Shown piece after piece: positions 8,758-17,074 of a stretch of 64,000 bases of DNA (the first letter of the stretch is position 1; every line of letters starts with the position of its first letter). A program made the position numbers and the translations under genes. This DNA comes from Bacteroides eggerthii (GTDB lineage: Bacteria > Bacteroidota > Bacteroidia > Bacteroidales > Bacteroidaceae): the NCBI RefSeq assembly GCF_025146565.1, contig NZ_CP102258.1, forward strand, positions 3,566,001 to 3,630,000, given 5' to 3'. Below the pieces are notes generated by a model. It was given only the letters and a program-made list of their open reading frames with translations, was not told the DNA's origin and ran no database searches.

Positions 8758-9023
8758 CGAAATAGCTTGGAGTATAATACAGCACCATTAATGACAAGGT
8801 GCGCAGCTTCAAGCATTAATGATAAAAACAATTACCGGGTCACGCTTATTTTCAGACGATGGATAAGATGGAGATTCGATGATGCGTAGCAATTCCAGTA
8901 TGTGGACAAGACATAAAGTTCCCCACGAAAGAATGTATGCCGCATGATAGGCCAAGTAAATGCGAGGAGCTGTTTACAACGGTTCAACTATCACAACCAG
9001 TCGAAAGACCGGTTTATTTTTTT
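8758..9023 (+). ncRNA. Candidate structured non-coding RNA ending in a terminator
   Basis: No ORF is present. A nested stem can be drawn from GCTTG (about 8764) to CAAGC (about 8814) around GCACC/GGTGC. The segment ends with AACCAGTC-GAAA-GACCGGTT (8995-9014), a GAAA-tetraloop hairpin followed by a T-run to 9023. A stand-alone terminator with no gene before it suggests a transcribed RNA. No known family is recognised. Confidence 0.4.
8995..9023 (+). terminator. Hairpin with GAAA tetraloop and T-run
   Basis: Stem AACCAGTC/GACCGGTT with one mismatch, loop GAAA, then TTATTTTTTT. Confidence 0.65.
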
Positions 9024-9130
9024 CTTCTCCCCTTTTCTTGATCGCCCCTCAAAGCCTTATATATGAGAAAAGTATATAAGAGAAACAGAGAATAGAAATA
9101 ATAACTAACAATTTAAAACAATTAAGAGAC

Positions 9131-9295
9131 ATGGGAAATTTAATTAAAGGATTGAAGGTCGCAGCTTATGTGGCCGAGATTATCGTGGCAGGTTCAGTAG
9201 TAATAGAGCTTGCAGAAAAGTATAGTGGCAAATTCGGAAAAAAGAAGATTGCCACGGGTGAAGTCAAGGCCGTTGATGCTGCGACTGAAAACTGA
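9131..9295 (+). CDS. Small hypothetical protein (54 aa)
   Basis: ATG 9131, TGA ending 9295. The protein starts MGNLIKGLKVAAYVAEIIVA, has a hydrophobic or amphipathic helix over residues 5-28 and ends in a charged lysine-rich tail. It could be a small membrane-associated or structural peptide; no family is recognised. It is the first gene of the plus-strand island module, 45 bp after the repeated CCTTATATATGA leader. Confidence 0.5.
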   Translation: MGNLIKGLKVAAYVAEIIVAGSVVIELAEKYSGKFGKKKIATGEVKAVDAATEN

Positions 9296-9309
9296 TAGTA
9301 CGTCTGTGA

Positions 9310-9420
9310 ATGGATTATGATAAAACACAAGACGTAATAATAACCGTATTGGAGGTAGCAACTTCAATACTCAAAGGGATAAAAAAGCTAAGAGGTATAT
9401 TCATAAAAGCAAAGAAATGA
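9310..9420 (+). CDS. Very small ORF (36 aa)
   Basis: ATG 9310, TGA ending 9420. It is lysine-rich with an amphipathic central helix (VLEVATSILKGIKKLRG). The left arm of the following terminator lies inside its last codons and the right arm starts just after the stop, as expected for a tightly ended small gene. No homologue recognised. Confidence 0.4.
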   Translation: MDYDKTQDVIITVLEVATSILKGIKKLRGIFIKAKK

Positions 9421-9436
9421 CACCTCTTGGCTTTTT
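9385..9436 (+). terminator. Rho-independent terminator after the small ORFs
   Basis: AAGCTAAGAGGT (9385-9396) pairs with ACCTCTTGGCTT (9422-9433) with one G-T wobble, followed by a short T-run. Confidence 0.65.
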
Positions 9437-9481
9437 GTTTTTTCATCGCATTTTATTAACCGACTAAAAAATAACAAGAGT

Positions 9482-10522
9482 ATGGAAACAATGACTAATG
9501 AACTTACTGTCATTCCAGGAACAATCGGAATGATGGGCGGAATGGGTATGCTTAAACCTGAATTTATCGAAGACGCAGTAATCGTATCGGAAGAACAGGA
9601 GGAGCATCCAAATTTTATTGAAAGTAACACTTCGGGTATTACGCTTGAAGAACTTGAAAGGAACTGTATCGTACCCAGCTTCAGTGACAACCAGCTAACA
9701 ATCAGCCACCAGACATTCATACATCGGATCGAGGATGCTGCAAGGAGCTATTTTACAGGTGAGAACATTGGAAACACAGAGATCAGAGTGTCCCACAAAA
9801 TCCTGGGCAGAGTGCCAAGTGCATTGACCAAAAGGAAGGAGGAGCTTAAACCTGAGGACGAGACCATCTATTATCAACGTATGGCTTTCTGTTTTCATAT
9901 CAGAACAATGAGCAGAATGATGAACGGAGAGGAAGTACATCTTTGCATAGGTGGGGTACGTAGTTTAAACGAGGAGAATCTATACAACCGAAAATCACCT
10001 GAGAAATTCAAGATATTCATAGGTTGGCGTGTGCGTGTATGTTCAAATCTAATGCTGACCAATGACGGACTGACCGGACGGCTGGAAGTGATGAGTGACA
10101 CTGATATTTACAATTCGGCGCTACGGTTATTCCAGGACTTCAACCCGGAACACAATTTGAGACTACTTGAAAACCTGGGAAGAACGAAGATTTCACAAGA
10201 ACAGTTCTGTCAGATTATAGGCAGATTGAGATTGTACCAAGTCTTGCCTGCATCACAACTTAGAGAACTGCCAAAGGTGATTTTAGGTGACTCAAATATC
10301 AATGCGGCAACCAAAAACTACGTGGATAATCCTAATTTCGGATTACGTGGCAGAGAAAACATATCTTGCTGGGATTTGATGCAACTCCTTAATGATGCGG
10401 CTAAACAATCCTATATTGATAAATTCTTGGAGAGGAACCAGAACTGCACTGATTTTGCGGTTGGTATCCAGAAAGCATTGAACGGTGAGGATACTGAGAA
10501 TTATGGCTGGTTCCTGAGTTAG
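9482..10522 (+). CDS. DUF3871 family protein
   Basis: A 346-residue soluble protein. The order of conserved pieces matches the DUF3871 family of Bacteroidetes mobile elements: PNFIESNTSGITLEELERN, IVPSFSDNQLTISHQTFI, IRVSHKILGRVPSAL, ETIYYQRMAF and VFIGW-like FKIFIGWRVRVCSNL. The N-terminus is glycine/methionine-rich (IGMMGGMGMLKP), which is unusual. Molecular function is unknown; such genes are frequent in conjugative and integrative elements. It has its own terminator at 10545-10592. Confidence 0.82.
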   Translation: METMTNELTVIPGTIGMMGGMGMLKPEFIEDAVIVSEEQEEHPNFIESNTSGITLEELERNCIVPSFSDNQLTISHQTFIHRIEDAARSYFTGENIGNTEIRVSHKILGRVPSALTKRKEELKPEDETIYYQRMAFCFHIRTMSRMMNGEEVHLCIGGVRSLNEENLYNRKSPEKFKIFIGWRVRVCSNLMLTNDGLTGRLEVMSDTDIYNSALRLFQDFNPEHNLRLLENLGRTKISQEQFCQIIGRLRLYQVLPASQLRELPKVILGDSNINAATKNYVDNPNFGLRGRENISCWDLMQLLNDAAKQSYIDKFLERNQNCTDFAVGIQKALNGEDTENYGWFLS

Positions 10523-10544
10523 ACCGGAAAATAAATTAACTCAC

Positions 10545-10592
10545 AAGGGAGAAAGATCTGAAATAACAAACATGGTCTTTCTCCCTTTTTTT
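10545..10592 (+). terminator. Rho-independent terminator of the DUF3871 gene
   Basis: GGGAGAAAGA (10547-10556) pairs perfectly with TCTTTCTCCC (10576-10585), followed by seven T. Confidence 0.85.
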
Positions 10593-10618
10593 GTTGAACC
10601 CTTTTAAAAATAAATAAC

Positions 10619-11125
10619 ATGAGCAGATTGGATATACTTAAAGCCTCCCTGGAAAAGAAGCAGGCTAAATTTAATAGAAAACTGAATGAGCACTTTTCCG
10701 ATGTGAAGAGTGCCAATGGACAACCCCTTAACGACAAGAGAAACGGATATTCAACGATGAAGCGTTGGGACAGGCAGAATGACACTCTTTCTAGAATGCA
10801 GAAAGAGATTGAAAAGACTCAGACAGCGATTGAACGGGAAGAAGGCAGAATAAGATGTATTGACCGTAACAGAAGTTCAATGCCCGAAGAAATTCAAAAG
10901 CTTATCAGTGACGGTACTTTAAAACAATGGGGCAGATATCCCCATATCATGTTTGTGGAAGGTGTGGATAAAGCACGTATCATATGGGATGACAGGAAGA
11001 AAGTGGTGATGCACAAGTTTGTAAGCTCCATTACTGATACAGAGCAGAGAAGGAAGTTTGCCCGGGTGTATAACTCACTCAATGCGTCAATAAATGAAGA
11101 GACAGGAAAACAAGGAAAAAAATAG
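10619..11125 (+). CDS. Hypothetical protein, coiled-coil N-terminus (168 aa)
   Basis: A basic protein of 168 residues. Residues 1-100 are charged and predicted helical with long Lys/Glu/Arg runs, followed by a compact part around GRYPHIMFVEGVDKARIIWD. No signal peptide or known motif. The next gene starts 12 bp after its stop, so the two form an operon. A nucleic-acid-binding role is possible from the charge only. Confidence 0.6.
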   Translation: MSRLDILKASLEKKQAKFNRKLNEHFSDVKSANGQPLNDKRNGYSTMKRWDRQNDTLSRMQKEIEKTQTAIEREEGRIRCIDRNRSSMPEEIQKLISDGTLKQWGRYPHIMFVEGVDKARIIWDDRKKVVMHKFVSSITDTEQRRKFARVYNSLNASINEETGKQGKK

Positions 11126-11137
11126 CAGAAAGACATT

Positions 11138-11419
11138 ATGGAAAGACAAGAATTGGAAAACAGCAGGGAGTTCAAGGCTGCAAAAGAACTTGAACATGCC
11201 CTGAACGATTACGGGTGGAATAACAAGAGGTTCGCTTCGGCGGTTACTACATTCCACAGGACCCTACAACAGACTTTATTCAGAAGTATGGTTGAAGTGA
11301 TAAGGATCATGGGAAGTGAAGGTTACGGATATGACCTGAGAAACAAGTATTCCCATGAGATATGTAAGAAGATAGTGGAATCCGGAGTCTTGGAGGACAA
11401 AAGGATACCATTCATCTGA
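11138..11419 (+). CDS. Hypothetical protein (93 aa)
   Basis: Small soluble, mostly helical protein, 12 bp downstream of the 168-residue gene and ended by a strong terminator at 11453-11499. It contains YGWNNKRFASAVTTFHRTLQ, a pattern seen in small accessory proteins of Bacteroides elements. No assigned function. Confidence 0.55.
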   Translation: MERQELENSREFKAAKELEHALNDYGWNNKRFASAVTTFHRTLQQTLFRSMVEVIRIMGSEGYGYDLRNKYSHEICKKIVESGVLEDKRIPFI

Positions 11420-11452
11420 AACGGTTGAGACATACCGAAATTAATATTCCGG

Positions 11453-11499
11453 GGAGGGATATTTCCGATTAAAAGGAAGTATCCCTCCTTTTTTATTTA
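11453..11499 (+). terminator. Rho-independent terminator
   Basis: GGAGGGATA (11453-11461) pairs with TATCCCTCC (11480-11488), with TTTCC/GGAAG extending inside the loop, then six T. Confidence 0.85.
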
Positions 11500-11524
11500 C
11501 TGACAATTTAAAATTCAGAAGATT

Positions 11525-13138
11525 ATGTTATACTATGATTTTTGTGGCTACGAAGGGTTCAAGGCGTATTTCGGCCTTGAAAAGAGAGACAACGGTGTAG
11601 TGGTAAGAAAGAACAAGATATTGCTGGCCCACCTTAAGAATCCTGCATTACTGAAGTACTGCGAGGAACATAACGACTATACTCTGCTGCATATATACAA
11701 TATGGCTGATCTACAAAAGAAGGTATTTGAAGCCATTATCAAATCAGGAAAGGATGATGAAAAGCTGCCCCATAAAGTGGAGCTGATAGGTGAAACATAC
11801 TATTCCTCCAAATATGAGACCGATGAATTCAGAGGCCTGTGTGAGGACCTTGACAAACATTCAATCCGTTATATCAATGTTGAACGTAACCGGGTTTTCA
11901 AGATGAGGGCCGGAAAGTTCATGAGAGAGCTTATCCTTGAGACAGAGATAGGGAAACTGCTTTCACCCTGTGTGGTGAACTGGATTGCAGGAGATGTATT
12001 TGCCCAAAGATGGTGTACTTATACCTATGGATATACTCCCGATATGGAGCTGTTTGTCAACGATGAGTTCTGGAGAATCTATGACAGCAGCTATTGCAAG
12101 GGGAACTTCGGTTCATGTATGACGGATGAGGACCGTACTTCATTCTATTATTCTTCAGTGAAGGCCAAGGCGGCCTATATAACGGATAAGACAGGGCTGA
12201 TTGTGGCAAGGGCAATCCTTTTTACCGATGTTACGGATCAGGACGGTAAGAAATGGAGGCTGCTCGAAAGGCAATATTCCTCAGAGAGCGATGACGTGTT
12301 GAAACGCCTGCTGGTAGATAAACTTATTCAGGAAGATTATATTGACGGCTATAAGGTGATTGGCGCTTCCTGTCATCAGGCGGACGCTTTTGTTGACATC
12401 AACGGCAATTCATTATCCGACAGGAAGTTTGAGATAGAGTGCAATCTGGAAGAGACGGATACGCTTTCCTACCAGGATTCCTTCAAATGGTACAGTTACA
12501 GCCGCAGCAGAGCCTATAACTACGAGAACCCCGAGACCTCATACAACCTTGACACCACAGACCTGAACCTTTATGGCGATACTGATGAAGATGAGGATGA
12601 AAGTCTATGGGATGAATATCACCAATACGACTGTGATGATACCACACTCTGCTACCTGCATGGAAATGAGATAAATGTAGATTCCGAAAACCTGGATGAT
12701 TTTGTATGGATAGCATCCAAAGAGGAATACCACCATAAGGATGACTGTGTATGCTGTGACAATTGTGGAGAGAACCTGCTGAAAGATAATGCGGAATACT
12801 CCGAGGTGACAGAAAAGCATTATTGCTGTAAGGAGTGTATGGAGAAGACCGAGGATACATTCAAGCGGAAGAACTGGTATTATTCAGAATATGACAATGA
12901 ATGGTATGAAAGTCTTGATGATATAACCCGGATCAATATCTGGAATGAATCGGAAAGTATCTATGAAGAGAAATCAATCCATGTAGATACCTTGAATCGT
13001 CTGATTGGGAATGAGGACGCATGGGAGTTTGGTGAGGATGTATTTGATGAAGTAAATCCGAGTACCAATCTCCCGTATGGTTATAAACTTAAAAAAGAGA
13101 TGAGTCATGAATACACAACTGTTGAAGAGGCTGTATAG
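11525..13138 (+). CDS. Large hypothetical protein with C-terminal zinc-finger-like motif (537 aa)
   Basis: A 537-residue soluble protein, not recognised. Residues about 1-340 form an acidic/aromatic globular region with Tyr and Trp clusters (FAQRWCTYTYGY). A very acidic stretch near residues 355-390 (DTDEDEDESLWDEY) follows, then a probable zinc site CVCCDNCG...HYCCKECME near 420-450, and a tail rich in YSEYDNEWYES. No signal peptide. It starts a set of four genes with overlapping ends (32-bp overlap with the next), so it likely works with the Zn-peptidase and the zinc-ribbon protein. Similar architectures occur in phage-like proteins, but no function can be assigned. Confidence 0.65.
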   Translation: MLYYDFCGYEGFKAYFGLEKRDNGVVVRKNKILLAHLKNPALLKYCEEHNDYTLLHIYNMADLQKKVFEAIIKSGKDDEKLPHKVELIGETYYSSKYETDEFRGLCEDLDKHSIRYINVERNRVFKMRAGKFMRELILETEIGKLLSPCVVNWIAGDVFAQRWCTYTYGYTPDMELFVNDEFWRIYDSSYCKGNFGSCMTDEDRTSFYYSSVKAKAAYITDKTGLIVARAILFTDVTDQDGKKWRLLERQYSSESDDVLKRLLVDKLIQEDYIDGYKVIGASCHQADAFVDINGNSLSDRKFEIECNLEETDTLSYQDSFKWYSYSRSRAYNYENPETSYNLDTTDLNLYGDTDEDEDESLWDEYHQYDCDDTTLCYLHGNEINVDSENLDDFVWIASKEEYHHKDDCVCCDNCGENLLKDNAEYSEVTEKHYCCKECMEKTEDTFKRKNWYYSEYDNEWYESLDDITRINIWNESESIYEEKSIHVDTLNRLIGNEDAWEFGEDVFDEVNPSTNLPYGYKLKKEMSHEYTTVEEAV

Positions 13139-14090
13139 TATTTACAGCCCCAGTGGAAAGGAGCAGAAGATGATGACGTTTCTATGCTCCTATATAAAAC
13201 AGCTCCCCGGAAACATATCCGTATCAAAGGATAAATTCGGGAACCTGTATGTAATAAAGGGAAAAGCTGAGACCTATCCCTGTTTGGTGAGCCATATCGA
13301 CCAGGTATCACACTGCAACCATTCAAAGGATTTCAAGGCGGTAGAGACAAGGGAAGTCATATTCGGTTATTCACCCAAACATAAAAGGTTTGAGAATTTG
13401 GGAGCCGATGACAAGAACGGAGTGTTCATCTGCCTTGAATGCCTAAAGAAGTATGATTCTATTAAAGTAGTCTTTTTTAGAGAGGAGGAAACGGGATGCA
13501 GGGGAAGTTCTGAAGCGGTGATGTCTTTCTTTGATGATGTGAGATTCGTTATCCAGCCTGACAGAAAGGGTAATTCGGATCTGATTACAAGTATCGGATA
13601 TGCTGACCTGTGTTCCGAAGGGTTCATGGAAGCTATAGAACCTGAGAAATGGGGTTACATGGAGGAGAACGGCTTGATGACCGATATTCTGACCTTGAAA
13701 GAAAAAGGATTGGAAGTTTCCTGTCTCAACGTCTCATGTGGTTATTACAATGCCCATACCGATGAGGAGATAACGGTAAAGAAAGACCTGATGAAAAGCC
13801 TGCTGTTTGTAGAGCATATCATAGAAGACTGTACCAACACCTATCCCCATACGCAAAGTGATTCATATTTCAGCCCCTATGAGTTCGAGGATGAGATTTA
13901 TGATATACTGAACAATGATCCGACTTTAACTCCCGAAGACCTTTATGAAATGTATTCCACAGACTTTCCACACTTGAGACCGGATGATTACAAGAGGATA
14001 TGCAGGGATTACCGGATGCTTTGGAAGGAATATGAAGAATACAAACTGATAAACGGCAGCGGATATGAAAACGAGAAGATTCTGTCCTAA
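13107..14090 (+). CDS. M20/M42-type zinc exopeptidase (peptidase T-like)
   Basis: A 327-residue cytoplasmic metallopeptidase-like protein. Metal ligands appear in order: His in CLVSHIDQV, bridging Asp in GADDKNGV, Glu-Glu in REEETGCRGS (catalytic base and ligand), Asp in VIQPDRKGN, and His in GYYNAHTDEE. The dimerisation (lid) domain of classical PepT is absent, so it is closer to a minimal catalytic domain. The extra C-terminal part, about residues 245-327, is acidic and ends near a Trp-rich helix. The start overlaps the 537-residue gene by 32 bp. Peptidases of this kind are unexpected on a mobile island; the substrate is unknown. Confidence 0.8.
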   Translation: MNTQLLKRLYSIYSPSGKEQKMMTFLCSYIKQLPGNISVSKDKFGNLYVIKGKAETYPCLVSHIDQVSHCNHSKDFKAVETREVIFGYSPKHKRFENLGADDKNGVFICLECLKKYDSIKVVFFREEETGCRGSSEAVMSFFDDVRFVIQPDRKGNSDLITSIGYADLCSEGFMEAIEPEKWGYMEENGLMTDILTLKEKGLEVSCLNVSCGYYNAHTDEEITVKKDLMKSLLFVEHIIEDCTNTYPHTQSDSYFSPYEFEDEIYDILNNDPTLTPEDLYEMYSTDFPHLRPDDYKRICRDYRMLWKEYEEYKLINGSGYENEKILS

Positions 14091-14247
14091 ATGCGGACGT
14101 ATGCTTTTAAAATCAAGGATTAAAGGCTATGCATTCCAGTGTATGAACTGTGACGAGGATTTCTATAGGTTTGAAGTCCTTACAAAAAAGCAGAAAAGAA
14201 TGATGGATTTAAAAACAAAGAGTCATGGAAAGAGACAAAGATTATAA
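14065..14247 (+). CDS. Small zinc-ribbon protein (60 aa)
   Basis: A 60-residue basic protein with FCPKCGRML and FQCMNCDEDF, that is two CxxC pairs 18-20 residues apart, a zinc ribbon. The tail is Lys/Arg-rich. It overlaps the peptidase gene by 26 bp and the next gene by 23 bp. A DNA- or RNA-binding accessory role is inferred from fold and charge only. Confidence 0.65.
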   Translation: MKTRRFCPKCGRMLLKSRIKGYAFQCMNCDEDFYRFEVLTKKQKRMMDLKTKSHGKRQRL

Positions 14248-14572
14248 TGTGGAATTGGCTAAGTATATCTGGTCAATCCTGAAATCCAAACCTCCCGTAC
14301 TGATGTCCTGGGGAGTGGATCTTGATACGATAAAAGTGATAGACAGGGGCTTGCAGTTCCATGTGCAGGGTTTTCTTCTGACCGGAAATGTAGTGATAGT
14401 CTATAATGAAGGGACGGATTATTTCGACGTAACTTTCCACAGGGATGGTTCTCCTGAGGAAGTCCGGATTTATAATAATGTCGCCCTTGACGGACTTGTA
14501 GATCTGATAGACTCGAAAGTGGAGAAAACCGATGAGTATGAGAAGAGAGTTTCTGATACATATGATACATAA
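14225..14572 (+). CDS. Hypothetical protein (115 aa)
   Basis: A soluble, acidic alpha/beta protein of 115 residues (GVDLDTIKVIDRGLQFHVQG, VVIVYNEGTDYFDVTF). No recognised family. Last gene of the overlapping set and followed by a strong terminator. Confidence 0.55.
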   Translation: MERDKDYNVELAKYIWSILKSKPPVLMSWGVDLDTIKVIDRGLQFHVQGFLLTGNVVIVYNEGTDYFDVTFHRDGSPEEVRIYNNVALDGLVDLIDSKVEKTDEYEKRVSDTYDT

Positions 14573-14612
14573 GATATCGGCGGTTCTCTGAGAAATCGGA
14601 ATATGTGATAAT

Positions 14613-14672
14613 AGGCTTTCTGTGAGGGAGTAGGTTTTGTAAGAACTCGAAATCTCATGGAAAGCCTTTTTT
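14613..14672 (+). terminator. Rho-independent terminator of the 11.5-14.6 kb operon
   Basis: AGGCTTTC (14613-14620) pairs with GAAAGCCT (14660-14667), TGAG/CTCA extends inside, and six T follow. Confidence 0.8.
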
Positions 14673-14740
14673 ATAAATCAGCTTAAAGGTTATTGAACGG
14701 TCGTTTAGTAACCGAGAAGAGCGTTAAATAAGTGTTAATT

Positions 14741-15424
14741 ATGATACGGAAAAATTATGTAGCCTACCTACGACAGTCCACGATGAAACAGGAAATCTCA
14801 GGACTTGGGGTAGAGGCACAGAGAGAAATAATACGGAATTACCTGAAGGATAAAAAAACGATTGCTGAATATATTGAAACGGAAAGCGGGAGAAAATCCA
14901 ACAGACCTAAACTTGCTGAAGCTTTGGAGTTATGCAGAAAAACGAATTCTATCCTGATTGTAGCAAAATTGGATAGATTAAGTCGGAATGTGGCTTTCAC
15001 CAGTAAATTGTTGGAGAGTGATGTCGAGATCGTATTTTGTGATTTTCCTGAGGCCAATAAACTTGTGCTACATATCATCAGCAGTATAGCAGAGTATGAG
15101 GCGGGATTGATCAGCCAAAGAACGAAACAATCCCTGAAAGCCAAGAAATCAAGAGGATATAAGCTTGGTAAATCCGAGAACTTATTAAACAGACTGCATC
15201 AAGCGGTAGAAAATAGCAATAAGACCAATCACCGGAAAGCTCTTGACAATCCTAACAACAAGAGGGCGATGGCATTGTTGAAAAATCTGGTGAAAGAAGA
15301 CAGGAGCTTATCTGAAATGGCGAGAATCCTGAACAGTGAAGGATTTGTAACTTCCAAGGGATGTCAATTCAGAGCATCACAGGTAAGTATATTATTGAAA
15401 AGGTATAACTTAAAAGAAGATTGA
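14741..15424 (+). CDS. Serine recombinase (resolvase/invertase family)
   Basis: A 227-residue recombinase. The catalytic serine is Ser13 in YLRQSTMKQ, and the resolvase motif AKLDRLSRN and the helix IAEYEAGLISQRTKQ are present. A C-terminal helix-turn-helix (about 175-227, LSEMARILNSEGFVTSKG) replaces the long domain of large serine integrases, so a resolvase or invertase acting on nearby sites is likely. ATG 14741 is preferred over GTG 14732. The next gene starts 5 bp after its stop. A pair of 62-bp repeats lies just downstream and may be related. Confidence 0.88.
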   Translation: MIRKNYVAYLRQSTMKQEISGLGVEAQREIIRNYLKDKKTIAEYIETESGRKSNRPKLAEALELCRKTNSILIVAKLDRLSRNVAFTSKLLESDVEIVFCDFPEANKLVLHIISSIAEYEAGLISQRTKQSLKAKKSRGYKLGKSENLLNRLHQAVENSNKTNHRKALDNPNNKRAMALLKNLVKEDRSLSEMARILNSEGFVTSKGCQFRASQVSILLKRYNLKED

Positions 15425-15428
15425 GATT

Positions 15429-15662
15429 ATGGAACCTAAGTATGTATTGATTTTGGATTTTTGTGTCGGCTGTCTGAATATCATAAAGCTGACAGATGAA
15501 GAACTGAGAGAATCGGAGAATTACGAGGACTTTGAATCTTTCCTTTCAACCATCGAGGGAAAATACGGATTCAAACTTAATAATTGCCAGTGGATGACTA
15601 CTGAAAATCTGGACATCTATTGTTACCAGAACGGAGAGGAAACAGAACCCAATCTGTTATAG
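15429..15662 (+). CDS. Small hypothetical protein (77 aa)
   Basis: An acidic 77-residue protein beginning MEPKYVLILDFCVGCLNIIK. It follows the serine recombinase by 4 bp and is ended by the terminator at 15676-15706, so it is co-transcribed with the recombinase. Similar small proteins occur in Bacteroides elements; function unknown. Confidence 0.6.
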   Translation: MEPKYVLILDFCVGCLNIIKLTDEELRESENYEDFESFLSTIEGKYGFKLNNCQWMTTENLDIYCYQNGEETEPNLL

Positions 15663-15675
15663 CCAAATCAGGAAG

Positions 15676-15706
15676 AGAAACTAAGGTGATACTTGGTTTC
15701 TTTTTT
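15676..15706 (+). terminator. Rho-independent terminator of the recombinase operon
   Basis: AGAAACTAAG (15676-15685) pairs with CTTGGTTTCT with one wobble, loop GTGATA, then a T-run. Confidence 0.75.
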
Positions 15707-15753
15707 CCTTTCTTCGGGTTGGTCGGAGATAGGAGTATGAAACGTAAGTGGAA

Positions 15754-15815
15754 TGTAATACATAACTGGAAGACATAGGTGTTATAAAAAAGTCTGCAAA
15801 TCAGGTACAAATGCT
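15754..15815 (+). repeat. 62-bp direct repeat, copy 1
   Basis: It matches 17075-17136 at 56 of 62 positions. It begins TGTAATACATAACTG and ends GGTACAAATGCT. It lies just after the serine-recombinase operon. Confidence 0.8.
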
Positions 15816-16120
15816 TAAAGAATAACGTTTTTGTAGTTTTTTTATAACATCCTTACGGTTATGTCATACTCATTACTTATGTCTCTGACCAACCCCTGAC
15901 CAAATGAAGGTGTCGTTTACTTGTAGGTCACCATATTCTTAACCGGATGAATAGTCTCGGCATGATTTTATACATTTTCTGCCGGCAATCATCTCATCCG
16001 GTTCTGTGAATGGTGGGATAAAAGAAAAACGACTGGAGATTTTTTATTATTCCGGTCTTTATGGTGCTGTCTGAATTTGGGTTGTGAGATTAAGATTATT
16101 TTGTTGATTGATAATAGTTG

Positions 16121-16388
16121 TCAGGGGTTGGTTCATGTCTTTCTTATCCCTAAAAGTCAAAGAGATTATAGTTTGGATGCTTGGTTTTGTGCTTAGATTT
16201 TGTTTCTTTTCCTGCCTCAAAAGGGGAAATAGAGGGGAAAAGGGGGTGGAAAGTACTATTTTTTATAACTTTTTCAATTCTACTTATCCAGAAATTAGTA
16301 AAAAAATAGGTTTTAGAGATTCCCCTTTCCGCTTTCCCCCTTCTCTCTTGAGGGTGGGAAGAAAGAAGATAATGAACCAACCCTAATG
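16121..16388. repeat. Imperfect inverted repeat of about 265 bp (foldback or MITE-like)
   Basis: GGGTTGGTTCAT at 16125-16136 is the exact complement of ATGAACCAACCC at 16372-16383. Pairing continues inward (TCTTTCTT against AAGAAAGA) and through G-rich/C-rich arms (16213-16248 against 16322-16350). The left arm holds three G4-G5 runs plus GG within 36 bp, a possible G-quadruplex. No transposase or clear target duplication was found. Confidence 0.55.
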
Positions 16389-16474
16389 TTATAATTCCCA
16401 AACTCCGGAATGGATACGAAGCTTTACCGGTTGAACAATAACAGAAAGATCATCCCCGTTAACATAAAAACCCA

Positions 16475-16482
16475 TATCTTTG
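16475..16482 (+). promoter_or_regulatory. -7 box for the 16.5 kb gene
   Basis: TATCTTTG, a full TAnnTTTG match, 28 bp before ATG 16510. It excludes the TTG at 16480 as a start codon. Confidence 0.6.
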
Positions 16483-16509
16483 CCTCTCGTTATGGTTACA
16501 GTCGGAGAT

Positions 16510-16818
16510 ATGAATGAATTGATGTCGGCTTTCAAGATGAGAGCTGACAGTATAATAGTTTCTGACAGGGTTGTCGGAAATTCATTGTTGATAGCCGGAA
16601 GGATTCAGAACAGAGTTTTTCCCGAGGTTATTCTTGAAAGGATTGCTGCTACCGGAGGTGTTTGTAAGGTATCTGTCGGTGAAGGTGTTGTGATAGAAAT
16701 GGACAAGGAGATTGCTGAAGAGACGGTTTATATAATATCTTCTCTTGGGGAACAGAACATAGAACTTGATATTGAGGAAGTGGAAAAAAGAAAGATTAAC
16801 CTGTATTATGGGGGCTGA
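16510..16818 (+). CDS. Hypothetical protein (about 102 aa)
   Basis: Soluble alpha/beta protein of about 102 residues (MRADSIIVSDRVVGNSLLIA, ILERIAATGGVCKVSVGEG). ATG 16510 is chosen because GGAG lies 5-8 bp upstream and the promoter box ends at 16482. ATG 16492 is an alternative. No family is recognised. It lies between the two 62-bp repeats. Confidence 0.55.
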   Translation: MNELMSAFKMRADSIIVSDRVVGNSLLIAGRIQNRVFPEVILERIAATGGVCKVSVGEGVVIEMDKEIAEETVYIISSLGEQNIELDIEEVEKRKINLYYGG

Positions 16819-17074
16819 TCTTTTTCCGGTTATTTCAGTCCATGATAGCTTTGCCTCAGTACTGGTCGGACGGATGATGTATTTTAATGATATGGCTGCC
16901 GAACAATATAACTTAAGAAAATGATATGATATTCAATTAACTCCTCTTATTACCAAAAATCCATTACTCTATATATTAGGAATGATAGGCAAGAAGAAAA
17001 AGTAATTCCGTTTCTCCTTGGAAAAATCTATAAATTATAAGTAAAGGGGTAAGGCGGAGCCAATGTAGTGAGAG

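Larger units (their letters stand above)
8746..9066 (+). repeat. Pair of direct repeats flanking a structured non-coding segment
   Basis: CCTTATATATGA occurs at 8746-8757 and 9055-9066, and similarity extends about 15 bp upstream of each (CCCTTCAAA versus CCCCTCAAA). The pair is 309 bp apart and encloses the candidate RNA at 8758-9023. Confidence 0.55.
15707..16474. other. Non-coding segment with repeats and a large foldback
   Basis: No credible gene. It contains the first copy of a 62-bp repeat (15754-15815), a T-rich complement of GTTATAAAAAA near 15833, the sequence ACCAACCCCTGAC near 15888 whose reverse complement recurs at 16120, and the foldback 16121-16388. ORFs on both strands of 16108-16401 are by-products of the palindrome. 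Confidence 0.55.

Noticed and set aside
16108..16401. ORFs on both strands in the foldback
   Set aside because: Result of the inverted repeat; neither has a start signal or protein-like composition.
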